DNA of 64,000 nt from Streptomyces sp. NBC_01485 (GTDB lineage: Bacteria > Actinomycetota > Actinomycetes > Streptomycetales > Streptomycetaceae), in NCBI RefSeq assembly GCF_036227125.1, contig NZ_CP109435.1:248001-312000 (forward strand). Reading direction: 5' to 3'. The notes under the pieces are model-generated. The model saw nothing but the letters and a program-made list of their open reading frames with translations. It was not told the origin of the DNA and did not search any database. The first letter of the stretch is position 1. The number at the start of each line of letters is the position of its first letter. Below are positions 33,176-42,003 of the stretch, piece after piece. Both the position numbers and the translations under genes were made by a program.

Positions 33176-34422
33176 CCACCTACCCCCCGCACCGGCACGA
33201 CTTCTCCCGCTCCGCCCCCGTGCGGCTGTGGGAGGACGGCTTCGCACCGGATCCGCACCGCTACTACCAGGCGCTGCGCGCCCAAGGGCCCATCGGCTGG
33301 GCCGAGTTGGCGCCCGGGGTGCCCGCGTACGTGGTCACCGACCGGCGGGCCGCGCTGGACCTCATGCACGACGTGGAGACGTTCTCGCACGACCCGCGCG
33401 CGTGGGAGGAGACCGTGCCCGTCGACGCACCGGTGCTCGGCATGATGCGCTGGCGGCCCAACGCCCTGTTCTCCGACGGCGCCGCGCACCAGCGCTACCG
33501 CACCACCCTCATCGACGTGTTCGGCCTGGTGGAGCCGCACGACCTGCGCGGGCGCGTGCACCGGGCGGTGCGGCTGCTGGCCGGGCGCATCGGGCCGCGC
33601 GGCGAGGCGGACCTGGTCGCGGACTTCTCCCGGCCGCTGCTGGCGCTGGTGCTCAACGACCTGTTCGGGCTGCCGGACAGTCAGAGCGACCGGCTCAACG
33701 CGGGCCTGGGCAAGATGATGGAGGGCGGCCCGCAGGCCGTCGAGGGCGAGGCGCAGTTCGCGCAGTACGTGCTCGACCTCATCGCGGCCAAGGCCGAGCG
33801 GCCCGGCGACGACCTGCCCAGCCGGCTGCTGGACCATCCGGCCGGGCTGACCCGCGAGGAGGTCACCTGGCAGGTGTTCCTGACCCTCGGCGCCGGGTAC
33901 GAGCCGACCTCGAACCTGCTGTCCAACACGCTGTCGCGGATCCTGGGCAACCCGCTCTACTACTCCACGCTCACCAACGGCGCCCGTCCCGTGATGGACG
34001 CGGTGGTCGAGGTGCTGCACCACGAGACGCCGCTGGCGAACTACGGCGTCCACTACGCCCGCGAGCCGATGGCCTTCCACGGGGTGTGGCTGCGCGAGGC
34101 GGTGCCGATCGTGGTGTCGTACGGGGCGCTGGGGCACTTCGCCGAGCAGCACGACACCGGCGGACGGCATCCGAACGACGCCTCGCATCTGTCGTGGGGC
34201 GCCGGGGCGCACGCCTGCCCGGTGAAGCAGCACACGCTGCTGCTCGTCACCGAGGCGATCGAGCGGCTCACCCAGTGGCTGCCCGACCTCGATCCCGTCC
34301 TGCCCCGCGAGCGGCTGTCCTGGCGGCCGGGCCCGTTCCACCGCTCGCTCACCGCGCTGCCCGTCCGTTTCAGCCCCCGCTCCCCCGCCACCGCCTCCGA
34401 CCCCTCAGGAGTCCGTACGTGA
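33172..34422 (+). CDS. CYP157-type cytochrome P450 lacking the EXXR motif
   Basis: 416 residues, GTG overlapping cvnD (GTGA). P450 fold with the heme-ligand region SWGAGAHACP, Cys349. The I-helix reads GAGYEPTSN (usual A-G-x-E-T-T). In the K-helix the usual E-x-x-R is replaced by ETPL (285-288), so the Arg is absent. CYP157 proteins of streptomycetes are known to break this otherwise near-universal motif and to be paired with a CYP154. Whether such an enzyme is catalytically active is unresolved. It is the conservon E gene. Confidence 0.88.
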   Translation: MTTYPPHRHDFSRSAPVRLWEDGFAPDPHRYYQALRAQGPIGWAELAPGVPAYVVTDRRAALDLMHDVETFSHDPRAWEETVPVDAPVLGMMRWRPNALFSDGAAHQRYRTTLIDVFGLVEPHDLRGRVHRAVRLLAGRIGPRGEADLVADFSRPLLALVLNDLFGLPDSQSDRLNAGLGKMMEGGPQAVEGEAQFAQYVLDLIAAKAERPGDDLPSRLLDHPAGLTREEVTWQVFLTLGAGYEPTSNLLSNTLSRILGNPLYYSTLTNGARPVMDAVVEVLHHETPLANYGVHYAREPMAFHGVWLREAVPIVVSYGALGHFAEQHDTGGRHPNDASHLSWGAGAHACPVKQHTLLLVTEAIERLTQWLPDLDPVLPRERLSWRPGPFHRSLTALPVRFSPRSPATASDPSGVRT

Positions 34423-35642
34423 CCGTGACCGACCGCATCGTCCTCGACCCGTTCGGCGCCGATGTGCACGCCGAGAGCGCCCGGCTGCGCGCCCTCGGCC
34501 CGATCGTGCCCGTGGAGCTGCCCGGCGGCATCCCGGCCTGGGCGCCCACCGGGTACGACACCCTCAAGGCGCTGATCCTGGACCCGCAGGTCAGCAAGGA
34601 CCCCCGGCGGCACTGGCGGCAGTGGCCGGAACTCGTCGACCACCCCTCGTGGGGCTGGATCCTCGGCTGGGTCGGCGTGGTCAACATGCTGTCCACGTAC
34701 GGCGCCGACCACGCGCGGCTGCGCAAACTGGTGGCGCCGAGCTTCACCCACCGGCGTACCGAGGCGCTGCGCACGCGGGTGGAGGCGATCACCGGGGAGC
34801 TGCTGGACACGCTCGAGAAGGGCGCGGACACGGTCGATCTGAGGGCCGCCTTCGCCTACCCGCTGCCGATGCGGATCATCTGCGAACTCTTCGGTGTGCC
34901 GGAGGAGTTGCGGGAGGCCACCGGCCGGCTCATCGCGGCGATCATGGACACCTCCGATCCGAGCCCGGAGCACGCCGCGTTCGTGCAGGAGCAGATCGGC
35001 ACGGTGCTGGGCTCGCTCATCGCCCACAAGAGCGAGCACCCCGGCGACGACATGACGACCGAGCTGATCCGGGTCCGCGACGACGAGGGCGACCGGCTCA
35101 GCGACGAGGAGCTGCTGTACACGCTGCTGCTGGTCATCGGGGCCGGTTTCGAGACGACCGTGAACCTGATCGGGAACGCGGTGGTGGCGCTGCTGCGCAG
35201 CCCCGGGCAGTTGGCGGCCGTGCGCGGCGGCGAGCTCGGCTGGGACGCGGTCGTGGACGAGACGCTGCGGCTGTACCCGTCGATCGCCACGCTGCCGCTG
35301 CGGTTCGCGGTCAGCGACCTGACGGTGGGTGACGTGACGATCCCCGCCGGGGACGCGATCATCACGACGTACGCGGCGGCGAACGTGGACCCGGCGCAGT
35401 ACGGGCCGGACGCGGAGGTGTTCGACGCGGCACGCGCGGCGGACGACCATCTGGCCTTCGGGCTCGGTGTGCACCGGTGCATCGGCGCTCCGCTGGCCCG
35501 GATGGAGGCGCTGACGGCGCTGTCCGCGCTGTTCGACCGGTTCCCCGGCCTGCGGCTGGACACCGGGTCCGGGGAGCTGCGGCAGGTGCCGTCGTTCATC
35601 GCGAGCGGCTGGCAGGAGATCCCGGTCCGGCTGCGGGACTGA
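34419..35642 (+). CDS. CYP154-type cytochrome P450
   Basis: 407 residues from a GTG at 34419 that overlaps the first P450 and follows TCAGGAG. All canonical motifs are present: I-helix GAGFETT (241-247), K-helix ETLR (281-284), heme loop FGLGVHRC with Cys354. Sequence features (VSKDPRRHW, YGADHARLRKLVAPSFTHRR, AYPLPMRIICELFGVPEE) closely match CYP154A/C enzymes. It hydroxylates a small molecule using ferredoxin electrons; the substrate is unknown. It is the last gene of the conservon operon, followed by a terminator. Confidence 0.92.
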   Translation: MTVTDRIVLDPFGADVHAESARLRALGPIVPVELPGGIPAWAPTGYDTLKALILDPQVSKDPRRHWRQWPELVDHPSWGWILGWVGVVNMLSTYGADHARLRKLVAPSFTHRRTEALRTRVEAITGELLDTLEKGADTVDLRAAFAYPLPMRIICELFGVPEELREATGRLIAAIMDTSDPSPEHAAFVQEQIGTVLGSLIAHKSEHPGDDMTTELIRVRDDEGDRLSDEELLYTLLLVIGAGFETTVNLIGNAVVALLRSPGQLAAVRGGELGWDAVVDETLRLYPSIATLPLRFAVSDLTVGDVTIPAGDAIITTYAAANVDPAQYGPDAEVFDAARAADDHLAFGLGVHRCIGAPLARMEALTALSALFDRFPGLRLDTGSGELRQVPSFIASGWQEIPVRLRD

Positions 35643-35650
35643 CCCGGCGC

Positions 35651-35683
35651 GGGTGCGACCGGTCCCCCGTGCCGGTCGCACCC
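35651..35683 (+). terminator. Conservon operon terminator
   Basis: A perfect 12-bp stem, GGGTGCGACCGG (35651-35662) with CCGGTCGCACCC (35672-35683), loop of nine bases, beginning nine bases after the last P450 stop. It faces the convergent PucR-type gene and can serve both directions. Confidence 0.8.
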
Positions 35684-35759
35684 CCGCGGCTCCCCGAACC
35701 TACGTGCCGGGTGACCGGGTTGTGTATCGTGCCGGTGCCCGCTCACGGAGCCGGAGGGC

Positions 35760-36806
35760 TCACCTGTGCACAGGTGCGTCCGGATGGCCCGATTCCGCCC
35801 GTTGGGCGTGTTCGCGCAGGTCGGGCTGGTCGAGGTCGCCGACCGCGAGATGGGCGAGGACGACTTCGTAGAGGTCGCTGCCGGCGGCGAGGAGCTGGCG
35901 TTCGAGGACGGGCTCGGCGCTGCGGACGTGTTCGCGGACGGTCTGCGCGTGCACGCCCAGCAGGTGCGCGGCCCGTTCGGCGTTGCCGCCGACGGCGATC
36001 CACGCGCGCAAAGTGCCGCGCAGGTCGCGGCCGTCGGTGTCCAGCCGGGCCAGCAGGTCCTGCGCCCAGGCGCGCAGCGCGGGCCCGCTGAGCAGCTCGC
36101 CGAGGCGGGCGGGGGCCGCCGCGGGGCCGGTGGGGTCGTCCGCGATGCCGACCTGGGTGTTGAGGGCGAGGTGGACGGCGGCCCGGACGGCGAGGTCGGA
36201 GAAGTCGGTGCGCAGCAGGGTCTCGACGCGTTCCATCCGGGCGCGGACGGTGTTGCGGCTCACCCCGAGCACCTTCGCGGCGTTCACGGCCGTGAACTCC
36301 AGGCCGAGCCGGGTGGTGGCGAGGAGCTCGGCGCGGGTGTGGTGCGGGAGGGCGTCGAGGGGGCGCAGCAGCCGGGTCGTCCAGGTGCGCAGGGCCGCGG
36401 GGTCCATCAGGCGTTCGGGGTGGGTGCGTTCGGCGTAGACGGCGCTCTGGCCGGGCCGGAAGCGGGCGACGGCGAGGGCGCTGACGGCCTGCCCGTAGGC
36501 GGTGGCGGTGCGGGCGAGGCTCTGGCGGACGCTGCCGCCGAGGAACGCCCCGGGGTTGCGGTCGCACAGGGCGCGCAGCGCGTGGCCCGTGCTGTCGTCC
36601 GGGACGACGACGATGACGTGGCCGGCCATGGCGGGGCAGCGCACGACGAGGGCCTCGTCGCGGGTCGCCGCCAGGCAGGCGGCGGCGAGCCGGTCGCGTT
36701 CCTCGGGGCTGCTCTCGACGACGTAGACGCAGGCGGTGTCGGTGTCCAGCAGGCCGGGCCACAGTCCGGCGGCGACGCGGCGGGCGGCGACGGTGTCCTC
36801 GACCAT
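35760..36806 (-). CDS. C-terminal part of split PucR-type regulator (HTH)
   Basis: 348 residues from the ATG at 36806. It has the features of the C-terminal part of PucR/CdaR-like regulators: a GGDEF-like alpha/beta linker, a first helix-turn-helix (NAAKVLGVSRNTVRARMERVETLLR) and a second one near the end (NAERAAHLLGVHAQTVREHVRSAEPVL). In the same frame, separated only by TAA-CTA-CTC, lies the N-terminal part. A CAA (Gln) to TAA change in a once continuous gene is the simplest explanation. It may still be made by re-initiation at the ATG six bases after the stop. It converges with the conservon; a regulatory link is possible, not shown. Confidence 0.8.
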   Translation of the reverse strand: MVEDTVAARRVAAGLWPGLLDTDTACVYVVESSPEERDRLAAACLAATRDEALVVRCPAMAGHVIVVVPDDSTGHALRALCDRNPGAFLGGSVRQSLARTATAYGQAVSALAVARFRPGQSAVYAERTHPERLMDPAALRTWTTRLLRPLDALPHHTRAELLATTRLGLEFTAVNAAKVLGVSRNTVRARMERVETLLRTDFSDLAVRAAVHLALNTQVGIADDPTGPAAAPARLGELLSGPALRAWAQDLLARLDTDGRDLRGTLRAWIAVGGNAERAAHLLGVHAQTVREHVRSAEPVLERQLLAAGSDLYEVVLAHLAVGDLDQPDLREHAQRAESGHPDAPVHR

Positions 36807-36812
36807 GAGTAG

Positions 36813-37331
36813 TTACAGGATGGCGAGGCGCAGGTCGGCGGTGGCGCGGGCCAGGCGATGCCCGGTCGCCGCGGTCTGCTGTGCGCGCAGGAGGACTTCG
36901 AGGACGCCCACGGTGTGCGTGACGATGCCAAAGACGCGCCGGTCGAAGGGGCTCGTGCGGGTCACGGCGAGCACGCCGGCCGAGGCGGGGCCCGGGAGTT
37001 CGACCCTGATCAGGCGCGCGAACCTGCCCTCGCCCTCCCAGGCGGCGGAGGCGATGCGGCCGCCGGTGATGTCGGCGACCAGGCTCTCGTCCAGCGGGGT
37101 GAGCGGTCCGGCGAGGGAGGTGCCGGTGTCGTCGCGCAGGGAGACGGTCGCGTCGGCCGCGTCCGCCAGCCAGTCGACGACGCGGCGGACGTCGCGTCCG
37201 GTGGGGCGCAGATGGTCGAGGAGTTCCCGCGCCCACGCCGAGTCGGCGCCGTCCGCCGAGTCGGCGCCGTCCGCCGGGTCGGCGCCGTCCGCCGGGTCGG
37301 TGTGGCGGTGCTCGTCGTCCCGGCCGGCCAT
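36813..37331 (-). CDS. N-terminal part of split PucR-type regulator (GAF-like)
   Basis: 172 residues from the ATG at 37331 (an upstream GTG at 37364 is also possible), ending at TAA 36813-36815. It contains an 18-base tandem repeat coding A-D-G-A-D-S-type hexapeptides, then a GAF-like sensory domain (VRRVVDWLADAADATVSLRDDTGTSL to DRRVFGIVTHTVGVLEVLLR). It stops at LRLAIL, exactly where the complete regulator would continue into LLMVEDTVAARRVAAGLW. Alone it lacks DNA-binding domains. Confidence 0.75.
   Translation of the reverse strand: MAGRDDEHRHTDPADGADPADGADSADGADSAWARELLDHLRPTGRDVRRVVDWLADAADATVSLRDDTGTSLAGPLTPLDESLVADITGGRIASAAWEGEGRFARLIRVELPGPASAGVLAVTRTSPFDRRVFGIVTHTVGVLEVLLRAQQTAATGHRLARATADLRLAIL
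37241..37294. repeat. Three tandem 18-bp repeats in GAF-like gene
   Basis: The unit AGTCGGCGCCGTCCGCCG begins at 37241, 37259 and 37277 (the third copy starts GG instead of AG), with part of a fourth. On the minus strand it codes A-D-G-A-D-S/P hexapeptides, an unstructured acidic spacer near the N-terminus. The number of units is likely variable between strains. Confidence 0.85.
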
Positions 37332-37505
37332 CTCCGCGCTCTCCTCGTCCCTCCCGGCCCACACGGGCCGAACCGGTCATATCGGTCGGAAACGTTACCT
37401 CACGCGGCCATGGAGGCAAGGTGCGGCCCGTCGGCCCGCAGCGTCCTGACCTGCGGACGACGGTGCTGCGCGGCTCCGCCCCGCGCCACGGCATAAGCTC
37501 GGCCA

Positions 37506-38126
37506 ATGGCCAAGTACTACGACGTGCACCCCGACAACCCCCAGCCGCGCATCATCTCCCAGGTCGCGGCTGCCATCCGGGCGGACGCCCTGATCGCGTA
37601 CCCGACGGATTCCTGCTACGCGCTCGGCTGCCGGCTGGGCAGCAAGGACGGCATCGACCGGATCCGGGCCATCCGCGACCTGGACGACCGGCACCACTTC
37701 ACCCTGGTCTGCCAGGACTTCGCGCAGCTCGGCCAGTTCGTGCGGGTGGACAAGGACGTGTTCCGCGCGATCAAGGCGTCGACGCCCGGCAGTTACACCT
37801 TCATCCTCCCGGCGACGAAGGAGGTGCCGCGCATGCTCCAGCACCCGAAGAAGAAGACGGTGGGCGTGCGCATCCCCGACCACGGCGTCACCCAGGCGCT
37901 GCTCGCCGAGCTCGGCGAACCCCTGCTGTCCAGCACCCTGTTGCTGCCCGGCGAGGAGGAGCCGATGACGCAGGGCTGGGAGATCAAGGACCGGCTCGAC
38001 CACGTGGTGGACGGCGTGCTGGACTCCGGGGACTGCGGCACCGAGCCGACGACGGTCGTCGACTTCTCCGACGGCGAGGCGCAGATCGTGCGGCACGGGG
38101 CGGGCGACACCTCCCGGTTCGAGTAG
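37506..38126 (+). CDS. yciO: YciO family protein (Sua5/YrdC/YciO)
   Basis: 206 residues, the YciO form of the YrdC fold. The start MAKYYDVHPDNPQPRIISQ matches E. coli YciO (M-S-Q-F-F-Y-I-H-P-D-N-P-Q-Q-R-L-I). The nucleotide/carbonate pocket shows YPTDSCYALGC and the KKKTVGVRIPDH segment, with GEPLLSSTLLLPG near the end. YrdC/TsaC relatives make threonylcarbamoyl-AMP for t6A; YciO itself is thought to be weakly active or to have another role. It is a single gene divergent from the split regulator. Confidence 0.9.
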   Translation: MAKYYDVHPDNPQPRIISQVAAAIRADALIAYPTDSCYALGCRLGSKDGIDRIRAIRDLDDRHHFTLVCQDFAQLGQFVRVDKDVFRAIKASTPGSYTFILPATKEVPRMLQHPKKKTVGVRIPDHGVTQALLAELGEPLLSSTLLLPGEEEPMTQGWEIKDRLDHVVDGVLDSGDCGTEPTTVVDFSDGEAQIVRHGAGDTSRFE

Positions 38127-38246
38127 GCCCGTTGTGCCGGGGGGTCCTCGCGGGCGGGTGAATGGTGCGTGCAACGATGGCCGGTGCCCGGTCTCGCCGG
38201 GCCTGATGACCCCTTGTCGCCGTGCACCGCGCAGAGAGGCACCCCC

Positions 38247-39002
38247 ATGACCTCCGTTCAGGGAACAGCCGTTGACATCCGCACCGAGGACGGCGTCGCC
38301 GACGCCTACCTCGCCCATTCCGGTGACGGGACGCCCCGGCCGGGCGTGCTGCTCTACCAGGACGCCTTCGGACTGCGCCCGCATCTGCGGGCCATGGCGG
38401 ACCGGCTCGCCGAGGCCGGCTACACGGTCCTGGTGCCCAACGTGTTCTACCGGCACGGGCGCGCCCCGGTCGTGGAGATGCCCGAGTTCATCGATTTCCG
38501 TGCGCGTCCGGAGATCTTCGAGACCCTCTACCCGCTCATGCTGTCCCTCACCCCGGAGCTGGTGGAGCGGGACGCCGGCGCCTACCTGCGGTGGCTGGAG
38601 GAGAGCGAGCTGGTCGCGGACGGCCCGGTGGCGCTGACCGGGTACTGCATGGGCGCGCGGCTCGTGATGTGGACCGCCGGCGCCTATCCGGACCGGGTCG
38701 CGGCGGCGGCCGGTTTCCACGGCGGCGGGCTCGCGACCGACGCCCCGGACAGTCCGCACCTGTCGGCCGGGCGCATCACGGCCGAGGTGTACTTCGGACA
38801 CGCGGACAACGACCAGGCCTTGCCTCCCGAGCAGATCGAGCGTTTCGCGGACGCCCTCACCGCGGCCGGAGTCCGCCACACCTGCGAGGTCTACACCGGC
38901 GCTCATCACGGTTACACGCAGGCCGACACGGTCGCGTACGACGAGGCGGGTGCGGAGCGGCACTGGGTCGCGCTGCTGGATCTGCTCAAGCGAACCTTCT
39001 GA
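38247..39002 (+). CDS. Dienelactone hydrolase family protein
   Basis: 251 residues from the ATG at 38247. Alpha/beta hydrolase of the DLH group: VLLYQDAFGLRPHLRAMADRLAEAGYTVLVPN, nucleophile G-Y-C-M-G with Cys about 134, then FHGGG, acid-region GHADNDQALP and His in AHHGYTQ. This Cys-Asp-His triad is family-typical. It hydrolyses enol-lactone or related esters in the cytoplasm; the natural substrate is unknown. It converges with M4 protease 2 across a terminator. Confidence 0.9.
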   Translation: MTSVQGTAVDIRTEDGVADAYLAHSGDGTPRPGVLLYQDAFGLRPHLRAMADRLAEAGYTVLVPNVFYRHGRAPVVEMPEFIDFRARPEIFETLYPLMLSLTPELVERDAGAYLRWLEESELVADGPVALTGYCMGARLVMWTAGAYPDRVAAAAGFHGGGLATDAPDSPHLSAGRITAEVYFGHADNDQALPPEQIERFADALTAAGVRHTCEVYTGAHHGYTQADTVAYDEAGAERHWVALLDLLKRTF

Positions 39003-39052
39003 TCCCTTTCCGTCGGCCATTCCGTCGGCCAGCAGGAGCCACCACGACGCGA

Positions 39053-39093
39053 CGACGTCCCGCCCCCGGTGAGAGCCCGGGTGCGGGACGTCG
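39053..39093. terminator. Two-tier hairpin between convergent genes
   Basis: Outer stem CGACGTCCCGC (39053-39063) with GCGGGACGTCG (39083-39093), 11 bp perfect, and an inner stem CCCGG (39065-39069) with CCGGG (39077-39081). It lies between the dienelactone hydrolase stop and the M4 protease 2 stop and probably ends both transcripts. Confidence 0.75.
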
Positions 39094-39108
39094 GTCGGGT
39101 GGGGCGGA

Positions 39109-41508
39109 TCAGCCGGTCGTGACGGCGGTGTCGTCGATGACGAAGCTGGTCTGGAGCGAGGAGTCCTCGACGCCGGAGAACTTCAGGGCGACGGTGCTGC
39201 CCGCGTAGGACCCGAGGCTGAAGGACTTCTGGACGTAGCCGGAGGCCGCGTTGAGGTTGGAGTACGTGGCCAGGGTGGTCGACCCGGCGGTGACCGTCAG
39301 CTTGTCGTACTGGGTGCCGGTGGTGGTCTCGGCCGTGTCGACGTGGAGGTAGAAGGTGAACGTGGTGTTGGTGCAGCCGCTCGGGATCGTCACCGACTGC
39401 GAGAGCGTGTCGGTGTGGGTCGATCCGTAGCCGTCCAGCCAGGCCTTGTAGGAGCCGGTGCGGGCCGCCTGGCTGCTGGAGTTGGTGATGACGCCGCTGG
39501 ACGCCGTCCAGGTGGTGTTGCCCGACTCGAAGCCGTTGTTGCCCAGGAGCTGCGTCACGGTGCAGGAGCCGCCCCCGGAGGAGCTGACCGTCCAGGTGAA
39601 GGCCGCGGTACCGGTGGCGCCGGTCGAGTCGGTCACCGTGACGGTGGTGCTGTAGGTGCCGGCCGTGGTCGGCGTGCCCGAGACCAGCCCGGTCGAGCTG
39701 ATCGACAGGCCGGTGGGCAGTCCGGTCGCGGCGTACGTCAGGGTGCCGCTGTTGGTGCTGCTCGCCGAGAGCTGGAGGCTCACCGCGGCGTTGACCGTGG
39801 TGGTCTGACTGCCCGGGTTGGTGACCGTGACGCCCGTCGACGGGACCGTGATGTGGCTGCCGACGTTGATGCCGGCGAACGCGTTGCCGACGCCCGCGTA
39901 CTGGGCGGAGCTGGAGCCGTACAGCGCCGCGGCCGCGCTGAGGGCGGCGGTGCGGGCGCCCGCGTAGTTGGTGCTGGACGTCATGTACGTCGTCAGCGCC
40001 TTGTACCAGATCTGGAGTGCCGCGGCCCGGCCGATGCCGGCGACGGCGACACCGTCGGAGGTCGGGCTGTTGTAGGTGACGCCGTTGATGGTCTTGCTGC
40101 CGCTGCCCTCGGAGAGCAGGTAGAACATGTGGTTCGCCGGGCCCGAGGAGTAGTGCACGTCCAGGTTGCCGACGCCCGAGTACCAACTGTCGGCCGAGCC
40201 GCCGTCCTTGTCGGGCTCGTCCATGTAACGCAGCGGCGTGCCGTCGCCGTTGATGTCGATCTCTTCGCCGATGAGGTAGTCGCCGACGTCGTTGCTGTTG
40301 TTCGCGTAGAACTCCACGCCGGTGCCGAAGATGTCGGAGGTGGCCTCGTTCAGGCCGCCCGACTCACCGGAGTAGTCGAGCCCCGCCGTGTTGGAGGTGA
40401 CGCCGTGGCTCATCTCGTGACCGGCGACGTCCAGCGAGGTCAGCGCGTGGGTGCCGCCGGAGCCGTCGCCGTAGGTCATGCAGAAGCAGTCGTCGTCCCA
40501 GAAGGCGTTGACGTACGACGAGCTGTAGTGGACGCGTGAGTACGCGGCCACGCCGTCGTTCTTGATGCCGCTGCGGCCGAAGGTGTTCTTGTAGAAGTCC
40601 CAGGTCTCCTGGGCGCCGTAGGCGGCGTCCGCGCCGGCCGTCTGGGTGTTGGAGCCGGCGCCGGTGCCCCACACGTCGTCGGAGTCCGTCATCAGGGTGC
40701 CGGTGCCCGACGTGCCGTTGTTCAGGCTGTACGTCTTGTGGCCGCCGCGCGTGGTGTCGTAGAGCTGGTACGTCGACCCGGACAGGGTCGACGACAGGCT
40801 GACGGTGCCGCTGTACTGCGTGTTGCCGGTGCCGGTCTCGACGCCCTCGTACTGGGAGAGCTTCGCGCCGGTGGCGGCGTCGGTGATGACGTGCAGCTTG
40901 CTCGGCGTGCCGTCGTCCTGGAGACCGCTGACGACCGTCTCCCAGGCGAGCTTCGGCGTGCCCTCGCCGGCCCAGATCACCTTGCGGGCGCTCTGCGCGG
41001 CTGGGTCCTTCGCGTCGAGCGCCTTGGCGGCCGTCAGGGCCTTGGTCTCGGCGGCCGTCTTGCTGTACGTGGCGGTCGTGGACCTGACCGAGACGGTACG
41101 GCGGTTGTTGTTGAACGTCGTGCTCACCGTGCCGGCGGCCACGGAGGCCGGGGGCGTGTGCACGACGAGGTCGCCGCCGAGGACGGGCAGCCCGGCGTAG
41201 GTGCGCTCGTAACGCGTGTGCACGGTGCCGTCGTTGTCCTTCACGACGTCCTTGACGACCAGCTTCTCCTGGGCGCCCAGGCCCAGGGAGTCGGCCGTCT
41301 GCGTCGTCTTCGCCTCGGCGCTCCTGATCAGCGTCGTACGCTGGGCGGGCGTGAGGTCGGCGGGCAGACTGCCGGTGCGCACGGGGCCGGGGTGCGGGGC
41401 TGCGGGCAGTGCGGTCGCCGGAACCGTCTGGACACCGAGGGCCAGGAGGGCGGCGCTGGAGAGCAGGGCCGCTCCGACCGTGGTCCGCTTGCGGGGGTTG
41501 GGTCTCAC
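39109..41508 (-). CDS. Secreted M4 metalloprotease 2 with C-terminal beta domains
   Basis: 799 residues from a GTG at 41508, nine bases after TAGGAG. Signal peptide at 1-34, propeptide about 45-235, catalytic domain with HEMSH at 364-368 and Glu in GGLNEATSD, SSGPANHMFYLL later. Downstream are an Ig/He_PIG-like domain (about 560-645) and a C-terminal jelly-roll-like domain (LLGNNGFESGNTTWTASSG to FVIDDTAV). The catalytic core is a close paralogue of protease 1, but the C-terminus differs: no P domain. The two genes share a 44-base identical stretch in the propeptide. Confidence 0.95.
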   Translation of the reverse strand: MRPNPRKRTTVGAALLSSAALLALGVQTVPATALPAAPHPGPVRTGSLPADLTPAQRTTLIRSAEAKTTQTADSLGLGAQEKLVVKDVVKDNDGTVHTRYERTYAGLPVLGGDLVVHTPPASVAAGTVSTTFNNNRRTVSVRSTTATYSKTAAETKALTAAKALDAKDPAAQSARKVIWAGEGTPKLAWETVVSGLQDDGTPSKLHVITDAATGAKLSQYEGVETGTGNTQYSGTVSLSSTLSGSTYQLYDTTRGGHKTYSLNNGTSGTGTLMTDSDDVWGTGAGSNTQTAGADAAYGAQETWDFYKNTFGRSGIKNDGVAAYSRVHYSSSYVNAFWDDDCFCMTYGDGSGGTHALTSLDVAGHEMSHGVTSNTAGLDYSGESGGLNEATSDIFGTGVEFYANNSNDVGDYLIGEEIDINGDGTPLRYMDEPDKDGGSADSWYSGVGNLDVHYSSGPANHMFYLLSEGSGSKTINGVTYNSPTSDGVAVAGIGRAAALQIWYKALTTYMTSSTNYAGARTAALSAAAALYGSSSAQYAGVGNAFAGINVGSHITVPSTGVTVTNPGSQTTTVNAAVSLQLSASSTNSGTLTYAATGLPTGLSISSTGLVSGTPTTAGTYSTTVTVTDSTGATGTAAFTWTVSSSGGGSCTVTQLLGNNGFESGNTTWTASSGVITNSSSQAARTGSYKAWLDGYGSTHTDTLSQSVTIPSGCTNTTFTFYLHVDTAETTTGTQYDKLTVTAGSTTLATYSNLNAASGYVQKSFSLGSYAGSTVALKFSGVEDSSLQTSFVIDDTAVTTG

Positions 41509-42003
41509 TCGTTCTCCTACTGCTGCGGCCGCGGGGTACGGCCGGTGACAGACCGGGCAGACGGGTGTGCTGTCCGGGACGAGCCGAGCTGTGCGGGAGC
41601 GAGAGGGGGTGGAGTCAACGTGCCGTTGGTGTGCGGCAGTTGGGAGGGAGAATGGCAGGCCTGTCGGTGGCATGTCATCCGGACAGTGGCGCTTCGAGGG
41701 TTATCCCTCGGTGCGGGACGCCCGCACGGACTTCACGCCCGTCCCGACTGTGCGTGAGCTGTGCGTTCACTGTCCGGGCGAGCCCGGCCTGGTCCGGCGA
41801 GGGGCGTTCGCGGTCACGGGCTATGGCTGAGACTGATCACGGCGAACACCATTGGCGACAGCCCGAATTCGCCTCGCCGCATACTCTTCCCGCATATGTC
41901 CGCGCGCGCTTCGCATCCAGGCGGACAGGCCTCGCTTGCTTTACCACTGCATTACACGTAGACCTTGCGCCACGAACTGCCATCACTCTGGGGGGAGTTG
42001 GCG
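41509..42003. other. Divergent region, protease 2 / MHYT gene
   Basis: About 495 bases. Small frames exist on the plus strand but lack ribosome sites and have shifting composition; none supported. The sequence from 41820 to 41990 is comparatively AT-richer and probably carries the MHYT promoter. Confidence 0.4.

Noticed and set aside
33228..35642. One 804-codon frame starting inside the first P450
   Set aside because: The first 390 codons are an out-of-frame reading of the first P450. The real second P450 starts at 34419 with its own ribosome site.
33172..35642. The P450 pair as part of an antibiotic gene cluster
   Set aside because: No polyketide synthase, NRPS, terpene synthase or RiPP enzyme is in the window; the pair belongs to the conservon.
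35760..36806. Treating the HTH half as a complete stand-alone regulator
   Set aside because: The in-frame upstream half and the single TAA between them are better explained by one interrupted gene.
41509..42003. Small plus-strand frames before the MHYT gene
   Set aside because: They lack ribosome sites, overlap each other in different frames and show no coding composition.
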